A stretch of 64,000 nt of DNA from Niveispirillum sp. SYP-B3756 (GCF_009495745.1 NZ_WIDQ01000005.1:113201-177200), one strand, 5' to 3'. Numbered from the stretch's first letter, positions 26,469 through 35,731 are shown. Numbers and translations are program-made. Notes: a model not told the origin generated them from the letters alone.

Positions 26469-27176
26469 ATGACCGATATCACCGACCAGCCCCATATCCT
26501 TGTCGTTGATGATGATACCCGCCTGCGGGAAGCGCTGCGGCGCTATCTGTCGCAGAACGGCTTCATGGTGACGGCGGCACAGGATGCCGCCGATGCCCGT
26601 GCCCGGCTGGGCGGGCTGGCCTTTGACCTGATCGTGCTGGATGTGATGATGCCGGGCGAAAACGGGCTGGATCTGTGCCGCGATCTGTCCACCCAGGGCA
26701 TCGCCCCCATCCTGCTGCTGACCGCGCGCGGGGAGGCGGAGGATCGTATCCAGGGGCTGGAGGCCGGGGCAGATGATTACCTGCCCAAACCGTTTGAGCC
26801 GCGCGAACTGGTGCTGCGCATCCAGTCCATCCTGCGCCGGCAGGCCCGTCCTGGCACGGGGGGCGGCGCCAACAGCCCGGCCCCCATCCGCATCGGCCGC
26901 TGGCTGTTCGATCCGGTGCGCGACGAGCTGCGCGACGGGGAAGAGGTGGTCCGCCTGACCAGCATGGAGTCGGGCCTGCTGCGCGCCCTGGCCGCCGCCC
27001 CCGGCATGGTGCTGTCGCGCGAAGAGCTGGTGGAAAAGGCCGCCGTGGATGCCGGCAATGACCGCACCATTGATGTGCAGGTCACCCGCCTGCGCCGCAA
27101 GCTGGAAGGCGACCCGCGCGAGCCGCGCTATCTGCTGACCGTGCGCGGTGAGGGTTATGTGTTGAGGCCGGATTGA
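26469..27176 (+). CDS. OmpR-family response regulator
   Basis: A 235-residue response regulator. The receiver has the acidic pair VVDDDTRL, phospho-acceptor Asp58 in LIVLDVMMPGENGLD, a Thr in LLLTARGEAEDR and Lys in DDYLPKPFEPREL. The C-terminal winged helix (about residues 140-232) ends with NDRTIDVQVTRLRRKLEGDP and TVRGEGYVL, standard for OmpR/PhoB. The ATG at 26469 is the natural start; the frame upstream overlaps the MarR gene. It overlaps the next gene by four bases, forming a sensor-regulator pair. Confidence 0.93.
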   Translation: MTDITDQPHILVVDDDTRLREALRRYLSQNGFMVTAAQDAADARARLGGLAFDLIVLDVMMPGENGLDLCRDLSTQGIAPILLLTARGEAEDRIQGLEAGADDYLPKPFEPRELVLRIQSILRRQARPGTGGGANSPAPIRIGRWLFDPVRDELRDGEEVVRLTSMESGLLRALAAAPGMVLSREELVEKAAVDAGNDRTIDVQVTRLRRKLEGDPREPRYLLTVRGEGYVLRPD

Positions 27177-28537
27177 TCCGCTGGCGCGACTGGTGGCGGC
27201 GACGGCCCCGGCCCTTCCGGCTGCTGAAACGCTATCTGCCGGCGACCCTGTTTGCCCGGTCGATGCTGATCATGATGACGCCGGTGGTGCTGGCCCAGGG
27301 CATCGCCACCTTCATTTTCTATGACCGGCACTGGGACACGATGACCCAACGGCTGGCCATGGGGGTGGCTGGCGAAATCGCCCTGGTCATCGACCAGTTG
27401 GGGCGCGATTCCGACGCGGCGGCCCAGGCGGAAACGCTTTCCATGGCCGCCCGCACCACCGATATCCTGATCAGCTTCAATCCCGGTGAGATGTTGCCCA
27501 CCACGCCACCACGCCCGCGCACGGCGCTGGAGGATACGCTGGCCAATGCGCTGGATGAGCGGGTGCGGCGGCCCTGGCGCATCAACGCCAATATTGCCCA
27601 TAAATGGATCGAAATCCGCGTGCAACTGCCCGATGGCGTGCTGTCGGTCTTGTCGCCGGAGCGGCGGCTCTACAGCTTCACCTCCTACCTGTTCATCATC
27701 TGGATGTTGGGCAGCTCGCTGGTGCTGTTTTCCATCGCCACCTTGTTCATGCGCAACCAGATCCGGCCCATCCGCCGGTTGGCTGTGGCGGCAGATGCGT
27801 TCGGTAAAGGCCGCGACATCAGCGATTTCCGGCCGGAAGGTGCGGCAGAGGTACGCCAGGCCGCCCATGCCTTCCTGGTGATGCGTGAACGTATCCGCCG
27901 CCAGATCAGCCAGCGCACCGAGATGCTGGCCGGGGTCAGCCATGATCTGCGCACGCCCTTGACCCGGATGAAACTGCAACTGGCCATGATGCCGGAATTG
28001 CCGGAAGTGGAGGAACTGAAGGCCGACGTGGTCGAAATGCAGGTGATGATTGACGGCTATCTCTCCTTCGCGCGCGGGGCGGGCGATGAACAGCCCCAGC
28101 CGGTGGATCTGGGCGCGCTGCTGGAGGAGGTGGCCGCCAACGCCCGGCGTGAGGGCACGGCGCTTTCGCTGGATCTGGGGACGGCAACTGAGGATGAGGT
28201 GGTGCTGCCCCTGCGCCCCAACGGGCTGCGCCGCTGCATCGCCAATCTGGTGGGCAATGCCAAACGCTATGGCTGTCATGTCTGGCTGTCGCTGACGATG
28301 GGCGAAACGATGGTGGAAATCATCGTCGATGATGATGGCCCCGGCATCCCGCCGGACCAGCGGGAAGGCGTATTCAAGCCGTTTCACCGGCTGGAACCAT
28401 CACGCAATCAGTCCACCGGTGGTGTCGGCCTGGGGCTGACCATCGCGCGGGACGTGGCGCGGCGGCATGGCGGCGACGTACTGCTGCGCGACAGCCCAAG
28501 GGGCGGGCTGCGCGCCGTGGTGCGGTTGCCTCTATAG
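27173..28537 (+). CDS. Sensor histidine kinase, EnvZ-like
   Basis: A 454-residue membrane kinase beginning with a TTG that overlaps the regulator's stop. A first helix lies near residues 35-55 (MLIMMTPVVLAQGIATFIFY), a periplasmic sensor domain spans about 55-165, and a second helix sits near 168-190, followed by a HAMP domain (RNQIRPIRRLAVAADAFGKG). The phospho-accepting histidine is His257 in GVSHDLRTPLTRMKLQL. ATP-binding boxes are GNAKRYG, DDDGPGIP and GGVGLGLTIARDV. It is the partner of the OmpR-type regulator. EnvZ-like enzymes often control porins or envelope functions; the stimulus here is unknown. Confidence 0.92.
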   Translation: MIRWRDWWRRRPRPFRLLKRYLPATLFARSMLIMMTPVVLAQGIATFIFYDRHWDTMTQRLAMGVAGEIALVIDQLGRDSDAAAQAETLSMAARTTDILISFNPGEMLPTTPPRPRTALEDTLANALDERVRRPWRINANIAHKWIEIRVQLPDGVLSVLSPERRLYSFTSYLFIIWMLGSSLVLFSIATLFMRNQIRPIRRLAVAADAFGKGRDISDFRPEGAAEVRQAAHAFLVMRERIRRQISQRTEMLAGVSHDLRTPLTRMKLQLAMMPELPEVEELKADVVEMQVMIDGYLSFARGAGDEQPQPVDLGALLEEVAANARREGTALSLDLGTATEDEVVLPLRPNGLRRCIANLVGNAKRYGCHVWLSLTMGETMVEIIVDDDGPGIPPDQREGVFKPFHRLEPSRNQSTGGVGLGLTIARDVARRHGGDVLLRDSPRGGLRAVVRLPL

Positions 28538-28544
28538 AATCACA

Positions 28545-28994
28545 TTAACAACGCGCGGCGGCGCGCTTGCCGCCGGCCAATGTCTTTTCCAGTCGCCGCA
28601 GCATCGGTGCCAGTTGATCATCGGAAACCAGTTCTGCTGCCTCCGCCGGATCCATCCAGCGCCGCTCGCGCTGCCCCTTCTCCGGCCAGACATCCAGCAT
28701 TTCGGTCACACGCAACAAGAAGACGGCGACATCGCATTCCACACTGTCGCCATTGTCCAGGCGTTTTTCATAGCGGTAGGAACCCACCGGCGCGCAGTCG
28801 ATCCGGCCCTTGATGCCGGCCTCCTCAAACGCTTCCCGCTCCGCCATGGCGCAGGCACCCATCGACTTCTTGGCCCAACCCTTGGGAATGATCCAGCGCT
28901 TGGTCTCCCGCGAGGTGACAAGCAGGACTTCCGGTCGACCATCGGTCAGCCGGTAAGGAAGAGCAGCACACTGGGAGGTCTTTGTCTGGGCCAT
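28545..28994 (-). CDS. Nudix hydrolase, diphosphoinositol-phosphatase-like
   Basis: A 149-residue Nudix domain protein. The Nudix box is GWAKKSMGACAMAEREAFEE-AG. The REAFEEAG core is intact, but the residue five after the first Gly is not the usual Glu, a variation found in DIPP/MutT-like proteins of this type. ETKRWIIPKGW precedes the box as in that subgroup. It likely hydrolyses a nucleoside diphosphate derivative or polyphosphate compound in the cytoplasm. It converges on the sensor kinase gene with seven bases between stops. Confidence 0.85.
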   Translation of the reverse strand: MAQTKTSQCAALPYRLTDGRPEVLLVTSRETKRWIIPKGWAKKSMGACAMAEREAFEEAGIKGRIDCAPVGSYRYEKRLDNGDSVECDVAVFLLRVTEMLDVWPEKGQRERRWMDPAEAAELVSDDQLAPMLRRLEKTLAGGKRAAARC

Positions 28995-29273
28995 AGCGTT
29001 GTTTTACGAACCGTACTCTAGGGTGAATATAGGAGACACTGCACACAAAGAAAGCGTGCATAAGATTATGAGGGAGAGATGCACAACAATGCGTCGCGCC
29101 ATTTGTTCCCTCCACTCAGAGTGAGGCTTCGACACATGGCCGTCAAGAATGCCTGTTTCATGACAATTGAATTACAGATTCGTGACGCAAGGGTGGTAGA
29201 GAATGAAATAGAAGCCGCGTGCGGGCGCCGCCGAGCCAACCCGAACGGCCCTTGACCATTGAAAGCGGAACCC

Positions 29274-29927
29274 ATGCTGAGCCTGTTCCGGGCCTTGCTG
29301 CCGAAGGAAGAACGTTTCTTCGACCTGTTCGCCGAACATACCCAATATACCTATGCCGCCGCCCAGGCCCTGCAGACCATGCTGCGGAAGGGTGATGATC
29401 TGGAAGGGCGCTTCCAGGTCATCCATGAAGCGGAAGGCAAAGCCGACGTTGTTACCAAGGCGGTACAGGCGGCCATCCACCGCAGCTTCATTGTACCCTT
29501 CGACCGGTCCGATATCCAGGATCTGGCGAAGCGGATGGATGATATCATCGATCTGATCCAGGATGTTGCCCGCCATCTGGCCGAAGCCGGCCCGATGTCC
29601 TACACAGCCGAAATGCACGGCATTGCCGACGCCATCGTCAAGGCCGCCGGCATCCTGCGGGATGCCCTGCCGCTGATGCGGGATATTGGCCGCAATCACA
29701 CCCAACTGACGCGCATGACCGAGGAAGTCTCGCAACTGGAAAGCGAAAGCGACCGGTTGTTGCGCGCCGGCAAGGCACGGCTGCGCCAGGAAAGCGGCGG
29801 GCTGGATGCCCCCATCACCTATCGCCAGGCCCTGGTCCGGGAAGTCCTGGAACTGGAAGAAGCGGTGCTGGACGCCTGTGAGGATGTCGCCGACATCATC
29901 GACAGCATCATTGTCGACAACGTCTGA
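29274..29927 (+). CDS. DUF47 (PhoU-like) phosphate transport accessory protein
   Basis: A 217-residue all-helical protein of the DUF47/PhoU-like family: FRALLPKEERFFDLFAEHTQ at the N-terminus, IHRSFIVPFDRSDIQDLAKR-MDD as the metal-binding signature, and a closing repeat ending LDACEDVADIIDSIIVDNV. The family is nearly always found beside PiT phosphate transporters and is thought to modulate them. Here the pit gene follows 35 bases later. An upstream TTG at 29259 is possible, but the ATG at 29274 fits the family N-terminus. Confidence 0.92.
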   Translation: MLSLFRALLPKEERFFDLFAEHTQYTYAAAQALQTMLRKGDDLEGRFQVIHEAEGKADVVTKAVQAAIHRSFIVPFDRSDIQDLAKRMDDIIDLIQDVARHLAEAGPMSYTAEMHGIADAIVKAAGILRDALPLMRDIGRNHTQLTRMTEEVSQLESESDRLLRAGKARLRQESGGLDAPITYRQALVREVLELEEAVLDACEDVADIIDSIIVDNV

Positions 29928-29962
29928 CACATCCCGCCTTCAACGGGTCCAGGACCATCCCC

Positions 29963-30961
29963 ATGGAAACGCTTTCCCTGCCCCTTCTGATCGCGCTGAT
30001 TGGCATTGCCTTGATGTTCGATTTTCTGAACGGGCTGCATGATGCCGCCAATTCCATCGCCACGGTGGTGTCAACGCGCGTGCTGTCACCCCGCAACGCC
30101 GTGTTGATGGCGGCTTTCTTCAACTTCATCGCCTTCTTGTTTTTCGGCACCCATGTCGCCACCACCATCGGCAAGGGCATCGTTGATCCCAACATCATTA
30201 CGGGTCAGGTGATTTTCGCCGCCCTGATGGGGGCCATCGGCTGGAACCTGATCACGTGGTATTGGGGCATCCCCTCCAGTTCCAGCCATGCGCTGGTTGG
30301 TGGCTTAGCGGGGGCCGGTGTCGCCAGCGCAGGATTCGACTCGATTGTAGCCAGCGGCCTGACCAAGACAGCGGTCGCCATCTTCGTTTCGCCCACCATC
30401 GGCTTTGTGCTGGCGCTGTTGATCGTGCTGATCGTCTCCTGGATTTTCCACCGCACCACACCGTTCGGGGTGGACAAGACATTTCGCAGCCTGCAGATCG
30501 TTTCCGCCTCACTCTACAGCCTGGGCCATGGCGGCAATGACGCGCAGAAGACCATGGGCATCATTGCCGTGCTACTGTTCTCCCAAGGCTATCTGGGTGA
30601 CACGTTCCATGTGCCGCTATGGGTGGTGCTGTCCTGTCAGACCTGTATGGGGTTGGGCACGCTGTTCGGCGGCTGGAAGATCGTGCGCACCATGGGCTCC
30701 CGCCTGACGGACCTGAAGCCGGTCCATGGCTTTTGCGCCGAAACCGGCGGGGCCATCACCCTGTTTGCGGCAACATGGCTGGGCGTGCCGGTCTCCACCA
30801 CCCACACCATCACCGGCGCCATTGTCGGCGTCGGCTCTGCCCGCCGGGCATCCGCCGTGCGCTGGGGTCTGGCCCAGGGCATCGTGGTAGCCTGGATCGT
30901 CACCATGCCCGCCGCCGCCATGGTGGCCGCCGGGGCCTATTGGGTGACGACGCTGTTTTAA
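29963..30961 (+). CDS. PiT-family inorganic phosphate transporter
   Basis: A 332-residue permease with about ten membrane helices. The two family signatures are inverted copies: FDFLNGLHDAANSIATVVST near the N-terminus and GHGGNDAQKTMGIIAVLLFS near residue 190; GVPVSTTHTITGAIVG closes the second half. PiT proteins import phosphate, usually as a metal-phosphate complex, driven by protons. It forms an operon with the DUF47 gene. No Pho box could be identified with confidence upstream of 29274. Confidence 0.95.
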   Translation: METLSLPLLIALIGIALMFDFLNGLHDAANSIATVVSTRVLSPRNAVLMAAFFNFIAFLFFGTHVATTIGKGIVDPNIITGQVIFAALMGAIGWNLITWYWGIPSSSSHALVGGLAGAGVASAGFDSIVASGLTKTAVAIFVSPTIGFVLALLIVLIVSWIFHRTTPFGVDKTFRSLQIVSASLYSLGHGGNDAQKTMGIIAVLLFSQGYLGDTFHVPLWVVLSCQTCMGLGTLFGGWKIVRTMGSRLTDLKPVHGFCAETGGAITLFAATWLGVPVSTTHTITGAIVGVGSARRASAVRWGLAQGIVVAWIVTMPAAAMVAAGAYWVTTLF

Positions 30962-30969
30962 TTTATCCC

Positions 30970-32079
30970 TTATGGCACAGGGGCATATTTGCCGTCTTTC
31001 CACTGATACATCACATAATCGGTACTGGTGCGGTCGCCCCTGGCATCAAAGGACAGGCGACCGATCACCGTCTCATGGGCGCCTTCCCGCAGGGCCTCGG
31101 CCACCTTCTCCCCTTGAGTGACCCCCACCTTGGCCACCGCCTGGGCCCAGACCTGCACCGCCGCATAGGCATAAAGCGTATAGGCCCCCGGCTCCTGCTT
31201 GCGGGCGGCGAAACCATCCAGCACCGCCCTGGCGCTGGGCAGGGTCCGGGCATCGGCAGAAAAGGTCATCAATGTCCCCTCCCCGGCCGGGCCGGACAGG
31301 GCCAGATAATCATCCGATGCCAGCGTGTCGCCGGAAACAAAGGCAGCAGTCACCCCGGCGGCCCGCATCTGGCGCACGAACTGCGCCGCATCACTGTAAT
31401 AGCCGCCGAAATAGACGACATCAGCCTGCGCCGCCTTCACCCGCGTGACCAGGGCGGTATAGTCGCGCTCCCCGCTGGTCAGGCTGGTATACAGCACTTC
31501 CTGCACGCCCAGCCCGTTCAGGGCCGCCTTGGTCGCATCGGCCTGCCCCTTGCCATATGTCGCCTGATCATGCAGCAGCACGACGCGCTTATCCTTGAAA
31601 TGTCTGGCGATATAGGCAGCGGCCACCGGCCCCTGCTGGTCATCCCGCCCGCAGGTGCGGAAGATCAACCCGCCCGCTTGTCCGGTGACCTCTGGTGAGG
31701 TGGCGGTGGGCGTAATGGTGATAATGCCTTCATCGCCATAGACCTTGGCGGCCGGAATGGTGGTGCCGGATTGTAAATGGCCGATCACCACGGAGACATT
31801 CTGAATCACCAGCTTGTTGGCCACCGCCACCGCCTGGGTTGGCACCCCGCCATCATCTTCGGCCACCAGCACCAGCTTTTCGCCCAGCAGACCGCCCTTG
31901 GCGTTGAGGTCGGCAATGGCTTGACTGGTACCCTGGCGCAACTGGTCGCCCACGGCGGCCAGCGGGCCGGTCAGGGGTGCGGCGAATCCGACCTTGATCT
32001 CGGCGGCGGCAGGAAGGGTGGCAACGCCCAGCAGCAGGGGCAGCACAAAAGCGACGGAACGGAAGGTCAAGGCAAACAC
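30970..32079 (-). CDS. Periplasmic binding protein, branched-chain amino acid type
   Basis: A 369-residue LivJ-like solute-binding protein. The signal peptide ends LPLLLGVATLPAAA, and the mature protein begins EIKVGFAAPLTGPLAAVGDQ. Family marks are LNAKGGLLGEKLVLVAEDD, FRTCGRDDQQGPVAA and YGKGQADATKAALNGLG. I start it at the GTG 32079 or the TTG three codons later, because the longer frame would be encoded by a hairpin. It is a paralogue of the next upstream gene, with the same length and many shared blocks. No liv permease or ATPase genes are in the window, so it must work with transport components elsewhere. Confidence 0.88.
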   Translation of the reverse strand: MFALTFRSVAFVLPLLLGVATLPAAAEIKVGFAAPLTGPLAAVGDQLRQGTSQAIADLNAKGGLLGEKLVLVAEDDGGVPTQAVAVANKLVIQNVSVVIGHLQSGTTIPAAKVYGDEGIITITPTATSPEVTGQAGGLIFRTCGRDDQQGPVAAAYIARHFKDKRVVLLHDQATYGKGQADATKAALNGLGVQEVLYTSLTSGERDYTALVTRVKAAQADVVYFGGYYSDAAQFVRQMRAAGVTAAFVSGDTLASDDYLALSGPAGEGTLMTFSADARTLPSARAVLDGFAARKQEPGAYTLYAYAAVQVWAQAVAKVGVTQGEKVAEALREGAHETVIGRLSFDARGDRTSTDYVMYQWKDGKYAPVP

Positions 32080-32101
32080 CCGGTAGCGGCAGAACAGAAG
32101 C

Positions 32102-32131
32102 GGGCCAGCGGCAGATAACAGCCGCTGGCCC
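32102..32131 (-). terminator. Hairpin between the two binding-protein genes
   Basis: GGGCCAGCGGC (32102-32112) pairs with GCCGCTGGCCC (32121-32131) around an 8-base loop. It lies just after the stop of the upstream binding-protein gene. With no long T-run it may reduce readthrough or protect the 3' end rather than fully terminate. Confidence 0.6.
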
Positions 32132-32148
32132 TTCAGCAAAGGGGCGTC

Positions 32149-33258
32149 TTACTGCCCCGGCACCACGGTATATTTGCCGTCCGCCCATTTATAGACGACA
32201 TAATCCGTGGTCTTGCGGTCGCCCTTGGCATCGAAGGCCAGCGTGCCGATCACCGTGGAATAGTCGCCATCGCGCATGGCCTTGGCTACCTTGGCGCCAT
32301 CCACCGACTTGGCCTTCGCGGCAGCCTGCGCCCAGGCCTGCACAGCGGCATAGGTGTAGAGCGTATAGGCCTCCGGCTCAAACTTGGCGTCGCGGAAGCG
32401 TTTCACGACGTCGGCGGCTTCCGGCTTGTCGCGGTATTCGTTGCCGAAGGTGACCAGGGCGCCTTCCGCGAACTTGCCGGCAATGTTCCAGAATTCCTGG
32501 TTCACCGTGCCGTCGCCGGACATGAAGACGGATTTCAGCCCGGCCTCCCCCATCTGGCGCACCAGCAAACCTGCCTCCGTATGCAGGCCCCCGAAATAGA
32601 CCACCTGGATGCCGGCATCCTTCATCTTGGTGACCAGGGCGGACATGTCGCGGTCACCGACATTCACCGCCTCATACATCGCTTCCTTCACGCCGGCCTT
32701 GTTCAGGGCGGATTTGGTGGCATCGGCCAGACCCTTGCCATAGGTGGTCTGGTCGTGGATGACGGCGATCTTGTTGCCCTTATTGTGTTTCACCAGCCAG
32801 GCGGCGGCCACGTCGCCCTGCTGATCATCCCGCCCGCAGGTGCGGAAGATCAGCTCGAACCCCTGTTCGGTGAGCTGCGGGTTGGTGGAAGCGGGGCTGA
32901 TCATCACAATCCCCTCATCCTCGAAAATCTTCGAGGATGGGATGGAGACGGCGGAATTGAAATTGCCGAAGGCGGCCACACCGCCCTCCGTTGCCAGCTT
33001 GTTGGCAATGGCCACGCCCTGGCTGGGATTGGAGGCATCATCCAGCTTGGAAAGCGTCAGCTTCTCGCCCAGCACGCCACCCTTGGCGTTGATGTCGGCG
33101 ATGGCCATTTCGGCCCCGCGCCGCATCTGTTCGCCGAACACGGCATTGGGACCGGTCAGCGGGGCGACCAGACCGACCCGCGTATCGGCGAAGGCCGGGG
33201 CGGTGGCGAGCATGGTGGCGGCCGCCAGGGCGGCGCGCAGGGACTTGCTGAGCTTCAT
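32149..33258 (-). CDS. Periplasmic binding protein, branched-chain amino acid type
   Basis: A 369-residue LivJ/LivK-like protein. MKLSKSLRAALAAATMLATA and PAFA form a typical signal peptide, followed by DTRVGLVAPLTGPNAVFGEQ. Conserved blocks are INAKGGVLGEKLTLSKLDDA, FRTCGRDDQQGDVAAAWLV, HDQTTYGKGLADATKSALNK and YAAVQAWAQAAAKAKS. The pair with the downstream paralogue probably arose by tandem duplication and may widen substrate range. Ligands are likely branched-chain or related amino acids (family knowledge). The start has a clean ATG and the upstream region is free of genes. Confidence 0.92.
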   Translation of the reverse strand: MKLSKSLRAALAAATMLATAPAFADTRVGLVAPLTGPNAVFGEQMRRGAEMAIADINAKGGVLGEKLTLSKLDDASNPSQGVAIANKLATEGGVAAFGNFNSAVSIPSSKIFEDEGIVMISPASTNPQLTEQGFELIFRTCGRDDQQGDVAAAWLVKHNKGNKIAVIHDQTTYGKGLADATKSALNKAGVKEAMYEAVNVGDRDMSALVTKMKDAGIQVVYFGGLHTEAGLLVRQMGEAGLKSVFMSGDGTVNQEFWNIAGKFAEGALVTFGNEYRDKPEAADVVKRFRDAKFEPEAYTLYTYAAVQAWAQAAAKAKSVDGAKVAKAMRDGDYSTVIGTLAFDAKGDRKTTDYVVYKWADGKYTVVPGQ

Positions 33259-33458
33259 TGTTCCCGTCTCTTCTCATTATCGGCCAAGACCCGAAGGTTG
33301 CTGAGGCTAACACGCGGATGCGCCGCGTCAATTCGTGTCGTGGCAACAATTGCGCAATTGGCTGACGAATGCTCTTGAACCGCCCGCCATGATTTGCTAT
33401 CCACCCCGGCACCGGCGCGGTCGAGCTTGATCGCCTCGGTATTCCGGTCTCGTGTTTT

Positions 33459-33543
33459 GCGGCCGTGGCGGAATTGGTAGACGCGCAGCGTTGAGGTCGC
33501 TGTGGGGCAACCCGTGAAAGTTCGAGTCTTTTCGGCCGCACCA
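33459..33543 (+). tRNA. tRNA-Leu, anticodon GAG
   Basis: An 85-base gene with acceptor stem GCGGCCG pairing with CGGCCGC, an encoded 3' ACCA, a D-arm with GGAATTGGTAGACGC, and anticodon stem CAGCG/CGCTG around the loop TTGAGGT, giving anticodon GAG. The long variable arm (GTGGGGCAACCCGTG region) and T-loop GTTCGAGTC are as expected for tRNA-Leu. It reads CUC and CUU codons. A strong hairpin follows 33 bases downstream. Confidence 0.95.
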
Positions 33544-33576
33544 CTGGAATGAACCGCCTTCTACCAAGGGCGATGA

Positions 33577-33610
33577 AAAAGGGCGACACCGGCAGCGGTG
33601 TCGCCCTTTT
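33577..33610 (+). terminator. Rho-independent terminator after tRNA-Leu
   Basis: AAAAGGGCGACACCG pairs with CGGTGTCGCCCTTTT around the loop GCAG, a 15-bp stem whose right arm ends in four Ts. It lies directly downstream of the tRNA gene. Confidence 0.85.
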
Positions 33611-33687
33611 CGCTTTTGGGGCTGGTGGAAAGGGGAGCCGACCGTTCAATCCAGCTCAGAAAGATCTCCTGCGTTCCCGGCCCTGTA

Positions 33688-33762
33688 ACCGTCATTCCCG
33701 CGAAGGCGGGAATCCATACGACAGCCCGGATTTTGGATTCCCGCCTTCGCGGGAATGACGGT
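33688..33762. repeat. Inverted pair of REP-like sequences
   Basis: ACCGTCATTCCCGCGAAGGC continues to GGGAATCC and is repeated in inverse orientation ending at 33762, with about 20 bases between arms. Each arm is itself partly palindromic (CCCGCGAAGGCGGG). This sequence type is a familiar dispersed repeat of proteobacterial genomes (general knowledge). It occupies the gap between the tRNA and kup. Confidence 0.8.
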
Positions 33763-33817
33763 GGTAAAATGGGTAAGGCACTGGGAACTGACTGATTTTC
33801 TGGGTTCCCCCGCCCCC

Positions 33818-35731
33818 TTAAATCTCCACATTGCCCCCCAGCTCCACCACCCGGTTCAGCGGCAGGTGGAAGAAGTCAGCCGTCGTCGTGGCGCTACGTG
33901 ACAGGAAGGCGAAGAGATAGCCGCGCCAGGGTGCCATGCCCGGATCGGCGGCCAGCACCACCGTCTCCCGCGTCAGAAAATAGGAGAATCGCATCGGTTC
34001 GTAGTCGAAACCCAGATCGGCCCGGCGTGCATTGGCCAGCGTCTTCGGCACGTCCGGATCTTCCATGAAGCCGCAATGCAGGGTGACGCGGAACACATCC
34101 TCCCGCAGCGCTTCGGAATGGACGCGCTTTTCCATCGGCACACGCGGGCTTTCGGAAACCTTCACTGTCAGCAGTACCACCCGTTCATGCAGCACATGAT
34201 TATGCTTCAGGTTATGCAGCAGGGAAAGCGGCACCCCCTCCGCCTCTGACGTCAGGAAAACGGCCGTCCCCGGCACGCGCATCACCTTGTTCGACAGGCT
34301 GGCCAGGAAGTCGGCCATCGGCAGGGCACCCTCGCTCTGCTTGGCATGAACCAGCTGGCGGCCCCGCTTCCAGGTGGTCATCAACAGGAAGGCGACAATG
34401 CCGGCCGCCAGCGGGAACCAGCCGCCATGCGGGATCTTGGTCGCCGTAGCCAGGAAATAGGCGATATCCACGGTCAGCAACAGGCCGAAAAAGGCCCAGA
34501 CCCATTTGCCGCGCCAACCCCAATGGGCATGAGCCAGAATCGCCACCATGGTGGTGGTGATGACCATGGTGCCCGTCACCGCCACGCCATAGGCCGCTGC
34601 CAGATTGGTGGAATTGCCAAAGCCCAGCACCAGGGAGACCACGGCCAGCATCAGCGTCCAATTGACGAAGGGGATATAGATCTGGCCGATCTCCCGCTCT
34701 GACGTATGAACAATCGCCATCCGGGGCAAATAGCCCAGCTGGATGGCCTGCCGAGTTACGGAGAAGGCACCGGAGATCACCGCCTGGCTGGCAATGATGG
34801 TGGCCAGCGTGGCCAAGGCCACCATGGGCAGCGCCGCCCAGCCCGGCATCATCAGGAAGAACGGGTTGGTCGCCGCCTCCGGATGGGCCAGCAGCAAGGC
34901 ACCCTGACCGAAATAATTCAACAGCAAGGCCGGCCAGACCAGCATGTACCAGGCCAGCCGGATCGGCCCGCGCCCGAAATGGCCCATATCCGCATAAAGC
35001 GCCTCCGCCCCCGTCACCGACAGCACGACGGAGCCCAGCGCCAGAAAGCCGACCCAGCCATCATGGGCGATGAATTTCACCGCCCAATGCGGCGACAGCG
35101 CCTCCAGCACCCAGGGGGCCTGGCCGATATTGGCGATGCCCAGCACCGCCAGCACGATGAACCAGACCAGCATGACGCTACCGAACAGGCCGCCGACAGC
35201 GGCCGAACCGCGTGACTGCACGGCGAACAGCAACACCAGAATGGCGATGGCCAGCGGCACCGCCCAATCGGCCAGTTGCGGGGCGGCGACCTGCAGCCCC
35301 TCCACCGCGCTCAACACTGAAATGGCGGGCGTGATGGCGCTGTCGCCATAGAACAGGGCGGCGGCGAAAACACCCAGCGTGCCGGCCAGGGCCAGCCGGC
35401 CTGACCGCGCCGTCAGGGTGCGCTGCAACAGGGCCAGCATGGCAAAGCTGCTGCCCTCCCCATCATTATCGGCGCGCATGATGATGGCGACATATTTGAC
35501 CGACACCACCATCAGCAGGGTCCAGAAGACCAGCGACAGCACACCCAGCACATGCAACGGGTCCGCCGGCAAAGGGTGCGGACCGGCGAATACTTCCTTC
35601 AGGGCATAAAGGGGGCTGGTGCCGATATCACCGAACACGACCCCGATGGCGGACAGGAACAGCATTCCAAAAGAGGAATGCGCGACATGCGCTTGCCCGG
35701 CCGCCGTCTGCGTCTGGCCCAATGTACCCAC
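33818..35731 (-). CDS. kup: Kup-family potassium uptake protein
   Basis: About 637 residues with twelve membrane helices in the first two thirds. Family marks: SAIGVVFGDIGTSPLYALKE at the first helix, RADNDGEGSSFAMLALLQRT after the second, and GVAVTGTMVITTTMVAILAH further on; a cytosolic K_trans_C domain follows (VFLTSEAEGVPLSLLHNLKH). Kup imports potassium with protons. The frame is open far upstream, but the family N-terminus fits GTG 35731 or TTG 35722; the latter has AGGGGTGGG at good spacing. An ATG at 35842 is the other option. It is divergent from the APC permease. Confidence 0.93.
   Translation of the reverse strand: MGTLGQTQTAAGQAHVAHSSFGMLFLSAIGVVFGDIGTSPLYALKEVFAGPHPLPADPLHVLGVLSLVFWTLLMVVSVKYVAIIMRADNDGEGSSFAMLALLQRTLTARSGRLALAGTLGVFAAALFYGDSAITPAISVLSAVEGLQVAAPQLADWAVPLAIAILVLLFAVQSRGSAAVGGLFGSVMLVWFIVLAVLGIANIGQAPWVLEALSPHWAVKFIAHDGWVGFLALGSVVLSVTGAEALYADMGHFGRGPIRLAWYMLVWPALLLNYFGQGALLLAHPEAATNPFFLMMPGWAALPMVALATLATIIASQAVISGAFSVTRQAIQLGYLPRMAIVHTSEREIGQIYIPFVNWTLMLAVVSLVLGFGNSTNLAAAYGVAVTGTMVITTTMVAILAHAHWGWRGKWVWAFFGLLLTVDIAYFLATATKIPHGGWFPLAAGIVAFLLMTTWKRGRQLVHAKQSEGALPMADFLASLSNKVMRVPGTAVFLTSEAEGVPLSLLHNLKHNHVLHERVVLLTVKVSESPRVPMEKRVHSEALREDVFRVTLHCGFMEDPDVPKTLANARRADLGFDYEPMRFSYFLTRETVVLAADPGMAPWRGYLFAFLSRSATTTADFFHLPLNRVVELGGNVEI

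Noticed and set aside
32080-32139. Upstream start (TTG at 32139) for the second binding-protein gene
   Set aside because: The added 20 codons lie in a perfect hairpin after the preceding gene and would disrupt the signal peptide.
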